DNA of 64,000 bases. It comes from Anthonomus grandis grandis. Its lineage: Eukaryota; Arthropoda; Insecta; Coleoptera; Curculionidae. The position numbers and the translations under genes are program-made. Each line of letters begins with the position of its first letter. Positions within the stretch are counted from its first letter, which is position 1. The stretch covers positions 29,384,227 to 29,448,226 of the forward strand of contig NC_065546.1 in NCBI RefSeq assembly GCF_022605725.1, given 5' to 3'. Shown here in pieces: positions 22,461 to 34,700 of this stretch. A model generated the notes under the pieces. That model searched no databases, was not told the origin of the DNA, and was given only the letters and a program-made list of their open reading frames with translations.

Positions 22461-23472
22461 AGTGATGCGAAGAGTCCGGATTAATCGTCCGTTCAATCCG
22501 AATATCAAATTATTCCGAATCAATCCGGATATCTAAATCGTCCGGATACACGCCGCCCGTTCGACCGACAATGAAATAAAAGCTTGCACGAGGCCCACGG
22601 AGTGACACGAAGTTCCACGTTTCACCGGCTAAGAGAATCCGAATTAAATCGTCCGGACAAATAACCCGGCAATCGGCAATAAGGGTCGCCTGACCTTCAG
22701 AAGTTTTTTTGTAAACAAAGAATTTTTGTATTGATATTTTGCATCGTTTAAAATACACTTGATTTATACACAATGTAATGTAATAATACAATGTAACATA
22801 ACTTTTTGAAGAGACCAATCTGGCAAACTATCGTGCAAAGTTTCAAAAAATTTTAATAAGCGAATCTTAAATTATTTAATTAAATGTAATTGCAAAATTA
22901 CCAAATTTTCGGTTCAGGTAAAACCAGATACCAGTCACCAGCAAACAATTTGTTATAAGGCTTTGTCAAATCTGACGTACAGCCGAATATAAAAGATATT
23001 TTTTTTGTTTCTTTTATCAATCTCACAACCATACATTCCAAATAAGACACGTTAACATTACTTTTTTATCTAAATTTTTATTTAACATAACGATGAAGTT
23101 AAACCAATAATATTTATTATTATCGATTATTAAAAAAATAATTTTATCATACTTAAAATTTAATTATATATATTATACATAATTAGCTATTTTAGTTTTA
23201 ACATCATGTAGAAATCCGTAAAAAGGAAATGTCTAATGGGTTGCATGCATGATGGTTACCTCATATTCGAAAAACAGGTATAAAAAATAGTATTTTTATT
23301 TATATTTTAATTTATCGGACGGCCGAGCATCGAGCCCGAAACATGGCATAAATTGCCGAACGGGCGAGACATCGAGCGGATGAATTAATCCGGATAAAAA
23401 ACCGAATTTTCAATTCATCCGAATCAATATTGTCCGGATATAGAATTAATCCGGATTTTTACAACACTACCG
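22461..23472. mobile_element. Possible non-autonomous hAT-like element, about 1 kb
   Basis: Left end AGTGATGCGAAGAGTCCGG and right end (reverse complement) TAGTGTTGTAAAAATCCGG share TAGTGxTG and TCCGGATTAAT. The 8-mer GTCCATCT occurs just outside both ends (22453-22460 and 23473-23480). The interior repeats TCCGGAT on both sides (22490-22560 and 23390-23460). No transposase motif is present. The exact ends are uncertain by about 3 bases. Confidence 0.55.
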
Positions 23473-24784
23473 GTCCATCTCAGCAGAGCCGCGGTTTTAA
23501 AGAGTAAACGGATCCACCAAAACGGATCCGAATTTTCTACGTGGTGCGGCGTTGCCAACTGTTATTTGGCGGCTTGAGAAAGTCGTCTGTACTATACATA
23601 TAAAGTTCCTAACACGCGAGATGTTGCAACGTCGCCGCCGGAACTTTCAAGGAAATTTACCGCGCGATCCTTGGCCTTCAAAGATACCTTAATCTCATTT
23701 TCCCAATATTTGAGGTTAGGAACGAGATTTCTAAGTGAGAATAAATCAGTTTTCACTGGCTTCTTTGGCTGTTATTTGGCTTGGAAATTGAAACAAAACG
23801 CAATTTTAAAATTTAATATAGCAGTTAAGCCATCTGTTATCAATCATCATCAATAATTGTTACGATGCAAAAGATCACCCAGGGCTGGATGCACATTGCG
23901 CTAGATTACTACATCTGTCGCATGTTTTCGCCCCATATATCCTGAAAACACATCGAAAAATGTATCTATGGTGGGCTCTTAGCTAATCTGTCTAATCAGG
24001 AATAAGAGCATTTCAAAACATCTCAAAATTGCCATTTTTCAGAAATTGACATCTAAGAACACGATTTCTTGGCAAATAGGGCAGCTACAAACTTCGAGAC
24101 ATCTCAGTGAATTAGCACAGGCAAGAATATAAAAAATCCTATAAAATTATAGAGTAATATCTCACAGTTTTTCACAAACATCTTCAATACTTAAATTAGA
24201 TTTAACTTTTATTGTTATTTCGATCTTCCACCATACAAATTCTTAGTTAAAAAAAAGATATATTATAATTTCCCTGCAAAATCAGAAAAATATTGTAGCA
24301 TTTTTTTGATTTAGAAATTTCCAAACTCGTAAACCTGCTGTCACGTCCTATAGCGATATAGCGAAAAAGGCAAACAACCTGAACAATCCCGATAAGGATT
24401 CCGTAATTGCGGGTTTCCCACCGGTAATCAGTCAAAATTGAAATTAGCGAGTTGTAACAAACTTAACTATCGTGATGACTTTAAGTACTTTGCTTTTTCT
24501 TTCTTTCTCTTTCCGTCTTATATTCGATCCTTACTGCCTTAACTCGGCGTTGACATGAAAGAAAAATCCGATTTACATGCAAAGCGTACATGTGGTTTCC
24601 CCCAGTCGGTCAAAGTTCTTGTTAAAAATGATTTATTAATTCGTGTTTCGGCTTTATCAGGGGAGTAATTGCATACTTCAGGTGTAAATAGGTATATATA
24701 CGATGGAGGAGTACTGGATAAAATTACCATTTAAAAGAAATAGATGCCTGAAATAAACCCTAATTCGTTAGAAATAATTTTTTT
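23473..24784 (+). other. Unassigned stretch with a GC-richer block
   Basis: The block 23480-23680 has higher GC and looks promoter- or exon-like. An open frame without an ATG (from about 23671 to 23856) encodes a membrane-like segment, SVFTGFFGCYLAWKLKQN. It is not recognised. The remainder to 24784 is AT-rich with no feature I can support. Confidence 0.3.
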
Positions 24785-25364
24785 TGAAACATACATTTAT
24801 TCATTTATTTAGGTACAAGTAGATATTCACAGCATTAACATTACAAATTACTCACAACCTAATTTTTCACCTACTACTAAACATTTTTATGGAAATAAAA
24901 TAAAAAAAACTTAATAATAACACATTCTTAATCAAATCTGTATACCACAACTCAAAACTAAAATATCACATAAATGCCTAAAAGAAAAAATAAGTTCAAT
25001 CCAAAGAGATGCTTGTATGTTTAATGGGTAAGGCATATTATATATCTTAGGACCTATAAAGCTAACATGTCTTTTTGCAGCAACGTGCTTTACAGACGTC
25101 AAGTAATGATTTTGAAGCTTTAAACATAATTATTTATATTATTTTTAAGCAATGTCTAAACTATTTAAGATATTCTTACAGGCACTTCCTCAAACAATTA
25201 TCAAGAGAAAACTAAATTGTTTTTGTAGTAATTTTAAATTCTGAAAGTCAGGTGTTTTGTCACTTAATGCAAAAATAAAAAAAAATTGTCTTACTAATAT
25301 TTAATGACAATAAACTATTATCTCGCCAGCATTTTATTTTTCAGAGTATGCCATCAAAATAAAC

Positions 25365-25640
25365 CTTTAAAAAGACACGGGACCAAGGACAGTACCCTGT
25401 GCCACACCATACTTAACAAAGACTGAATTACTTAAACAATTTTTGACTTTAACTTTTTGTGATCTTTTATGTATAAATAACTCTATAAGGTTATTTGCAA
25501 TTTCCCTAATTTTGTTTTGTTCAGCCTCTCTAGTAGAATATGATGCGTCACAGTGTCAAAGGCCTTGGGAAAATCCAAAAACATTCCCAAGACCCTCTAT
25601 CCAAATTACTCACAATGGACTCTATGGCTTTTATGCAACC
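25365..25640 (-). pseudogene. LINE reverse transcriptase fragment
   Basis: Minus-strand reading gives FLDFPKAFDTVTHHILLERL (RT motif A, KAFDTV) and, after a frameshift, KYGVAQGTVLGPVSF (motif B, where the family has GVPQGSVLGPLLF). The FADD catalytic box is lost. It belongs to the LINE that continues at 38480-39470. Confidence 0.85.
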
Positions 25641-25989
25641 GGTTTGCTTAATATTTTTGTTATAGCAGTGTGCCTATAGTTTTGCTATAACTATAACTCT
25701 ATATTTCCTTGTTAAAACATAGGTACTACACTTGAAGGATCAGGGGAAAAAAGCAGGTAAGTCAATTGTTCACGAAACTGAGAAAAACACAATTTAATGT
25801 CAAAAACGGTACAAAATCAGTATGAGAGCTTATCAAAAGACTGTTTATAAAAATAACTACAGTATTATGTTCTAAGAAAGTAAAAAGCGAGTTTCCATGA
25901 TGTCGGTTGTATCCAGATTGATCCAGACCTGAAAAAAAAACCAGATTAATGTAAGGTGATTGTAATAAATTATATTTTAACTTGCATTA

Positions 25990-25993
<4 letters not shown>

Positions 25994-26029
<36 letters not shown>

Positions 26030-26855
26030 GGGTCAGTGGATAAATTTTTTATGAACACTGGTTACACGGTGCCGCCCCCAGTAGTGTGGGACTCTGTTTC
26101 GTCCTGTACCCACTAAAACTCCACCGCTGGGTGGTGCCTGGTGCCTTGTGGCTCCCTACACTGCGGTCTGCTAAGAAGCAGTCCTATTGTGTCCCATATG
26201 TTTAGTCCCACAGGTTCAATTCTGTAGCTTCAAGGAAGTCCAGGATTGTGCCCAGCGGTAGATTTCTTATACCCTCTGGTGAGGGTTTCTCTTCCCCCAG
26301 GAATGTTGCCCTGGTTTGATTAAATGCTTCACAGAAGCACAGTATGTGAAGAGTTGTTTCGTCCTCCTCATTGCATCCCCTACATAGCGAGGTAACTGAT
26401 TTCCCTAGCGTATGCAGGTGTTTCCTGCTGGGCGCATGGCCTGTAAATAGCCCCGCGACCCTTCGCAGTAGTTGTCTGGAGAGGCCCAGTATGTTCTCAC
26501 CCTTCTTGAAGGGTGGGCTGCCTATAAGTTGTTTGGATTGTTCCATCTTTGGCAGCTGTTCCCAGTAGAATTTGTTCTGGTTTGTTAGCCAGTTGACGAT
26601 TTCCCTCTTCCAGGTCTTATCGTTGACACAACATGTTGGTTCAGGGCCTACCAGGCTGTTGCTGGCTCCCTGAGTTGCAAGTTGGATAGCCCTTCTTGCA
26701 GCCTTATTGTTGCCCATATTCTCTGCTAGGATTATCTCTGGCCTATTTTGCGCTTCGGCGAGATTCCTGAGATCCTCCCAGCAGCTTTGCACAGTCCTTG
26801 ACTTAGTCTCGAACTGTTGTAGTGCAAGTGTTGCAGCCTGGTCTCCTGTGAAAAT
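25994..26855 (-). mobile_element. 5'-truncated LINE (I/R1-like) with poly(A)
   Basis: A 37-base T run at 25992-26028 is the poly(A) tail of a minus-strand copy. A 12-bp target duplication TTGCATTAAGTT flanks it (25982-25993 and 26856-26867). Both are hallmarks of target-primed insertion with 5' truncation. It landed at the stop codon/3' UTR of the DUF7869-like gene. Confidence 0.93.
26202..26855 (-). pseudogene. LINE ORF2 C-terminus: RNase H end and zinc knuckle
   Basis: The frame runs open from the truncation point: FTGDQAATLALQQF corresponds to the RNase H TDSQAA motif, ENMGNNKAARRAIQLATQGA to the GN..AD.LA..GA region, and GPEPTCC follows as in R1/I-type LINEs. A knuckle C-x2-C-x8-H-x3-C (CRGCNEEDETTLHILCFC) lies near the end. 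Upstream RT and endonuclease were never copied. The first Met at 26873 and the next few codons belong to the host element, not the LINE. Confidence 0.88.
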
Positions 26856-28071
26856 TTGCATTAAGTTAGTCATGGGGTAGATTGAGAAAGAACTTGACAG
26901 CAGAGGGGCTACAAAACTTCATTAAACTTTGCAAATCGTTGAATTTGCCTCTGGAAATTGGCAGGAGGCCTAAAAAAATAAGATTTCGTTAAAACTAAGT
27001 AATATTTATTTATCTAGCTAGTTTGAAAAGTAGTATTTTTCCACGCGATGCTTGTAAAAAATATAATATTTAGTAGAACATACCATTGTAAGCTGGAGAG
27101 GGAATCTCAAACAACCCCTTTGGCAATGATTGACTATGCCGCGGTGCTCTAATAATGCCTGTCAGCATTTCTTCAAAGTACGTCGTGCGATATTGTAACA
27201 AACGGCTATGGCTAGAAGAAGCTTGTATGACTTTGATAGGCTGCGTTTTAAAAGGGCATTTAGCGGCATACTTTGATAGCAACATTGTCTTCCAATCCAA
27301 TACAATTCTTTTAGTAATACTGACCACAGTAAAAGGGGATGGTTTCGATCGTAATAATTTCACCATTTCTTCGAAATCTTTTGGTATTTCCATTGGTGCT
27401 TTTATGTTCCATAGACCAACATTTTTATCGCACTCCAAGTATGAGTGTCCACGTATAGGAAATGTAATTTTAATGTCTGTGGGGCCATGGATGCGATTGT
27501 TCGTTAAGTAATGAATGAATGTAAATATCGTGTAGTTTTTGTTCTGCCGTCCTGCAGAATCACAGAAAATTTCCAATTCCTGAACTTCGTCATCCAAATA
27601 GTTCATAATAAAATGAAAAAGGAATGAGACCACTTCGTTCGGTCCTTTTTTGGCAACACTTTCATCGTACACGTAAAAAATGGACTCACCAGTTGCAAGA
27701 ACGTGGACATTGAAGGAGTACATAGAAAGTTGACGTTTATAATATACATCGTTGGTAGCTATCTGCGGCAAGGAGACAGTTTTAGCGAAATCTATGCAAA
27801 TAGCTTCTTTCTTTTTATTTTTTCTTGCTTGGATTTTGGCTTTCTTCTTATGGTTGTAAAAATATTCCGCCCTCTTCTTATGAAGAATATTGTTTGTTGT
27901 TAGCTATTGAATTTGTTGTTTATCAGTTTCCGCAGATAAAGCTTTAACTTTTGCTGTATATTCATCATAAGTTGCATAAGTGTCCGTGCGGGGATACCCA
28001 AAAGAAATATTAAATTTCGTGTTGAAAATCATCCGGTAAGTATCGTAAGATACCACTGCTGCAGGGCGTAA

Positions 28072-28105
28072 GTGTGCCCACAGAGTAGACGCGAGATTCT
28101 CGCTT
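28072..28105 (+). repeat. Left TIR of Harbinger 1
   Basis: Perfect 34-bp match to the reverse complement of 37738-37771; similarity continues for a few bases with a one-base gap (CTTCCGGT against CTTACCGGT). Confidence 0.95.
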
Positions 28106-28720
28106 CCGGTACTGAAAGCCGATCTGCGCCGTTTTCTCGCGCGGAGAGATACACACAGTTAATACCGGTAAAAGCGAGTTTTGTTTTAAAATTCGCCAGT
28201 TTCGTTTTACAACTGCTAGCAAGATGTCGTCGTCTGATGATGATTTTATTGCTACGGAGTTTATTTTTACCAAACTAAACAGAAAAAAAGTTGGAATTCA
28301 TTCTATTAATCGTGAAAGAAAAACTTACGGGGAATACCATCATTTATTTCCAAATTTAAAGAATGATAATGAAAGATTCTTCCAATATATGAGAATGAGT
28401 CAGGACACTTTTAATTATATTACAGAAAAAGTGAAATGTCGTTTAACCAAAAATTGGTGCAATCTACATAAGCAGCCTATTTTACCAGAAGAAAGACTTG
28501 TTATAACCCTAAGGTAAGTTTTGTTAAATAATTTAAATTACTTTTAATAGTATATTTTTCTTCTTATTTAGTTTAAATGGTAGGTATTTAGTGGTATAAA
28601 TGGAAGATAGTAGTATACATTTCCAATATAAAACAAACTTATTTTTAGGTTATAAAATTGTTTTATTACTTTTGTTTAAACAAATATGAGCTTAACGCCA
28701 TATAGGAATACTGTTATTTG

Positions 28721-31700
28721 TTAATGGAAATAAGGATTATAAGTCGAGTTTTCCTCCTGGTTATTATAAATAGGTGTAGGAACATTAGCAGGAAGCCTTT
28801 GGAATGTGATTGATGGGTTTAAGGGAATGGAAGAGTGGGTGTTTTCATGTATGGTATGATAGTTAGGATCGCCAGAAGAATGCCCACTAGAATGGGACGA
28901 TGTAGAAGATAATGGAGGAGGAACGAGGAAAGTGTTATGTTGGTAGGAATATTGATCCACTAATTCTTGCACGCGGCAACGAAAAGATAATACTCTGTTT
29001 TCAGGTATTTTCTTTACATGTGGAAGCAAACTTTTAAAAAATGACAGATGTTCGTCATCTTGATCAGTGCAACTTTTTTTGGCTTTATTTTCCAGATACT
29101 CGACTTTGCGTTTTTCTATTTCCAGAATTGATTCCTGATATGCATCAGTAGCAGTTCTTTTTCTTCTCTGTGATGTACTAGGTGCGAAAATAGAATTAGT
29201 TTGCCGTAAAATACGAGTAGGTGGTATCACGCAACTTTGACTAGCTTGAGAAGATTCCTCTTTATCGCTATTCTCGTCCAAAGATTGATTTTGTTCTGTC
29301 TCCTGTGTCTGTTCTGTCTCCTGTGTCTGTTCTGTCTGCTGCGTTGACTGCGTGCTTGACAAATTTCCACTGGTTACCCTCGGCTTGATAACGTCCTTTA
29401 GAAAAAGAAGTTGTTCAAAATATGGCCACTTGGATGTGGGCACAACTTCAGCAGCGTCTCCAGATCTTGGTGGAGGGTATTTTCCCAATTCAACAGAGAA
29501 TTGGTCCCGCAAATATTTCCATTGCTTTCTGATCTTGGACTCTGAAAAATAAAAATACAAGCTATACTTTTTTATATATATTTTTATTACATCTTTTTTT
29601 ATATACATATTTTTTTATAACAACCACAGTTTACAAAAATTAAATTCGTGTCGATCAAATTGTAATGAAGCAATTAATATTTTTTTAAACTTTTTTCTGA
29701 TTTTGTTTCAGATATCTGGCAACAGGATCATCATTCATACAAATTGCATTTTCATTTAGACTCGGCGCCTCAACTGTAGGACAAATAGTTCAAGAAACAG
29801 TGTGTATAATATGGGATGTTTTACAACCCATTCATATGCCAACTCCAAATGAGAAAGATTTTCAAAGGATATCAGAAGAATTTAATACCATTTGGAATTT
29901 TCCGCACTGTATCGGAGCCATTGACGGGAAACACGTTCGAATTGTTTGTCCCAAAAACTCAGGATCGATGTTCTATAACTATAAGCACTATTTTTCTGTA
30001 GTTTTACAGGGTGTAGCCGACGCTAATTACAAATTTATTGCTGTAGAAATTGGCGGTTACGGTAAACAGAGCGACGGTGGTACTGTTCCAACTTGGAAAG
30101 ACATTACAAGCCGACAACCTCGCTTTTTTACTTGTGACGACACCCAATCCGGGAGCGAGAAGGGTTGGTGGGAAGCGAGGTCCGAAGAAAGAAAGTGTGA
30201 GACAGAACGACTCAAGACACCGACGCATACGCGTATATTTTAAATTTCTTTGTAATTTTACGTTAATTTCTATTACCCAATATTAAGTAATTAGTTATAT
30301 CTAAGGCCGATGTTCTTTGTACAGTTTACTTACATCGAATATATTCATTTGTTTTGTCAAGCTAAGTGTTTGACTGGTCCTTCAAATTACCGCAAGTCAC
30401 AACAATATTTTGGTCCAATCGAGCGGATGTCGAACGAAGAAGCCTATGGAAAAATCCGAACTAGAGAACATTGCTGCAGATAGGACATAACCGTTGGGTA
30501 AGCCCGTTTCAATTTATTCGTTGAGGCTAGGGAAATTGAAATTAAATAAAAAATAACGTTTACAGTGTCTAAATTTAGAGTTTAAGCATGTTCTTTGTTT
30601 GATGAGTATACATATCGATATTATGCATGTGTTTTACATTTACCGTTAATTTTTTAAATCGCATTTTCACGTAGGTATGCAAGTGTATACATTTTTAATC
30701 AATATAATTTTTCTTTAATCTTTTTCTCGAAAGGGTCTCTTAGGGTACTTAAGTTATGCCTTTTTATTACTTTTGAAAATAAGCTCTATGTTTAATTTAT
30801 GTATCCGAGTTTTACTTTCGGAACCTGTTTTATTGGTCCTTTGCACTAATAAAAAATAATATTAATTTAAACATTATTTATTTCTATAAAACAAAATGCC
30901 ACGAAAAAATAGACATCAATTGGATGTTAGTTCCGCGGATCAGAATGATGAAAAATCGGAAGACTTACACGCAAGATCGGTAATATCGGAGAGATTAGAA
31001 AGGTTTTCAAAATTTTTAGAAATTATATCGGGACAAAATGTAGAAGATATCGATAAGTTTCAAATCGAATCTCGTTTAAAAAGCATTGAAGAAGACTTTT
31101 CAGATTTTGACAAAATTCAAACTCGTTTGGAATTTTTAATTCCCGAAGAAAAAACATTTAAGTTAGCAACGGAAACGAAATTTTACTCTAAAATATCGAA
31201 AGCAAAACGTTTGATCGTAACTTGTCAAGAAACCGTAGCCACTCCCATATTGCAAGCGTATCCCTATCCACAGCAGCCTACTAATATAATCGCGACGTTG
31301 CCAGATTTGGGACTTCCTAAGTTTTATGGAAAATGTGAAAAGTGGTATAGTTTTTGGGATCAATTCAAAGCGACTGTTGACGACAGATCGGATATAAGCG
31401 AAATTAAAAAGTTGATGTATTTAAAATCGTGTTGTCAAGAAAGTGCTTTAAGTTTGATTGAAAACTTAGATTTAATCGCAAATAATTATACAATTGCTGT
31501 TGAATTATTAAGAAAACGGTATGAAAATCGAAGAGCCATAATAAACGTGCATATTAATACTCTTTTGTTTAATTTGCCTTCAATTAATAAAGAATCGTCT
31601 GTTTGTTTGAGAAAATTACTTGATTTGGTTCATCAGCATTTAACTGCTTTAAAAAAGTTACAATTGCCAGTCGAATACTGGGATGCCTTGTTAATACCTA

Positions 31701-34700
31701 TCATTTTACAAAGATTAGATGAAAGAACTAAACGGGAATGGGAAGGCAAACTTAACGATCAATATTTACCAACTTTAAACGAATTAACAGAATTTTTAAC
31801 GAGAAAGTGTTTTACTTTAGAAGCGGTTCAGGCTAGTAATCAAAACAATAAAACTTCAAATTATATAAATCAAAATCAACATTTGAAACCTTTACAATCG
31901 CAAACTTTTAAAAAAGTAATCGGACACATTCACACAGAACCAAAATCGTACACTTATTTTAATCAAAACACTCAGTCTTCTTGTGTAATATGTAATGAAC
32001 CACATTACATTTATCGTTGCCCACAATTTGCAAACTTAACTATATCAGAAAAATATAACGAAATAAATAAACACAAACTCTGTTCTAACTGTCTAAGACC
32101 CGACCATCATAAATAAAATTGTTTTCTAGTGGATGCAAAAAATGTAATCGAAAGCATAATACAGCTTTACATATCGACAATAACGATTCTCTTAACAGGC
32201 AAAATCAAAATTCAAATCAACATAATTTTAATCGAAATGAAAATCAACGAAATAGATTTAACGTAAATTCCGGCAACACCGACAATCGACGGCGCACTAT
32301 TGAAACATCGCCTCGGCAGCAATCCCAGGAACCACGAAGTTTAGGAGAATCGAGTGGCCAGGCACAATTCCGAGTATCGAACGGCGGGCGGCAAGTAACG
32401 GGTGCGACAGCATTGTTGCTAAACTGTGAGAATAATGTAAGTGTTTTAAAGGGAAATGATTCGAATGAATTTGATAATCCCGGATCGGAAAGCTTTGTTT
32501 TAAATCGAAATGTATCGCATACTTTTACGTCAATTAATTCTAATCAAATTTTGTTATCAACGGCTACTGTTTTAATAGAAAACAAAGATAAAAATTGGGT
32601 GGAATGTACCGCTTTGCTAGATTCGGGGAGTCAATCCCATTTAATTAGTCAATCTCTTTTTGATAAACTTAAATTAAAAAGTGACAGAATAAATATTCCT
32701 TTAAGCGGCATAAATCAAATTGAAACTCTCATAAAAAATAAAACAACTGCAAAAATTAAATCGCGACATGAAAGTTTTGAAATAGAATTACATTTTTTAG
32801 TGATACCGGAGATAACAGAGAAACTTCCACTACAAAAATTTAATAAAACTGAATTATCGATACCTTATAACTTAAATTTGGCTGATAAACAATTTAATAT
32901 CCCCAAATCAATAGATTTATTAATCGGAGCGGAATTATTTTTTGACCTACTCAAACAAAGAAAATTAAAGTTAGGATAAGATTTACCAACATTACAAGAA
33001 ACGGTATTTGGATGGATCGTTACTGGGAATCTTAATTTAAACGAAAATATGATTAACAATAAACAAATTTGCAATTTTAGTAAAATTACTAATAAACAAC
33101 TTAACGACAATTTAATAAAATTCTGGCAAATAGAGGAAATTGATACAAAAATTCCGTTATCTAAAAATGATGAGTTTTGTGAGGAATATTTTAAATTGAC
33201 AACCACGCGAAAAGAAAACGGAAAATTTGTTGTCAAATATCCCTTTAAACCTAATTGTACAGAGCAGTTAGGCGATTCTAAAACTTCAGCACTTAAGCGA
33301 TTCAGAAGTTTAGAAAATCGATTTTTAAAAAATGAAAATTTAAAAAACTCAATATGTTGATTTTATGAAAGAATATGAATCGTTAGGGCATATGTCATTT
33401 GTTAATACTTTAGAAAACGATAAATCACTAAACATTACATCTTTTTTCTTACCTCATTCGGCGGTAATAAGAGAATCAGCGGTAACAACTAAGTGTAGGG
33501 TTGTGTTCGATGCGAGTGCGAAGACAAGCACACAAGTTTCTTTAAATGATTTATTATTAGCAGGCCCTACAATACAGCCCGAATTGTTATCAATTTTACT
33601 CCGCCTAAGGTTACGGCCATTTGTTTTAACAGCAGATGTTAAAAAGATGTATCGTTGTATAGAAATCGACCGTAATGAAAGACAATATCAAAAAATTCTT
33701 TGGCGAGAAAATCCGCAAGAGGAAATAAAAGTTTACGAACTTAATACCGTGACCTATGGTACCTCTAGCGCTCCATTCCAAGCAACTCGGTGCTTAAAAG
33801 AGTTAGCCATTTTAAATAAAGATACATACCCGCGAACTTCAGAGATAATAGAAAAATGTTTTTACATAGATGACTTACTCATTAGTGTAAATTCTAAAGA
33901 AGAAGCAAAGCAAATCTATCATGAAATTTCCAAAATTTTATCAAGCGCAAAATTTGAACTACATAAGTGGTCCTCAAATAATTCAGAAATATTAAATTAC
34001 ATTTTAAACAATACCGATATTAAAGATGAAAATTTGATATTATTTCAAAAAGAAAAAGAACTTAAAACTCTAGGTATCCGATGGGATACAAATAACGACA
34101 ATCTAAAATATTTTATTGATATTAACATTAATGAAAACAAAGTCACAAAACGCGTGATACTTTCTGTTATATCGCAGATCTTTGATCCGCTGGGATTAAT
34201 AGGTCCTGCAATAATCAGAGCCAAACTAATCATTCAGAAGCTCTGGCAACTTAATTTGGATTGGGACACGGAAGTTCCTCCAGACATAAAAAATCACTGG
34301 TTACAATTTTATTCTGAAATAAATTCCTTAAACGAAATAGTAATCGACCGTCATGTTTTATTGCCAGATACTAAAGAAATTGAACTTATTGGCTTTAGTG
34401 ACAGCTCTGAAAAGGCATACGGTGCGTGTGTCTATATAAAATCTATGTCAAATAGAGAAACCATTGTTAAACTTTTAACCGCCAAGTCACGCGTAGCCCC
34501 GTTAAAAAGTCTGTCACTGCCTCGTTTAGAGTTATTAGCTGCAACTTTATTAGCCGAACTAATGCATAAAGTTAAAAACACCCTTGACATTCATATTTCT
34601 AAGTCTTTTTATTTTACAGACTCTACCATAGTCCTTTCGTGGATAAAAATAGAGCCCTGCAGACTCAAAACTTTCGTAGCAAACCGAATTACACGAATAA

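Noticed and set aside
28010..28273. Open minus-strand frame crossing the left end of Harbinger 1
   Set aside because: It joins the TIR and transposase start of one element to another element; the true minus-strand reading of the DUF7869-like gene is in a different frame and jumps across the Harbinger.
30004..30286. Open frames repeated at 30004-30286 and 36456-36717
   Set aside because: They lie in the two identical LTRs and are not coding regions of the element.
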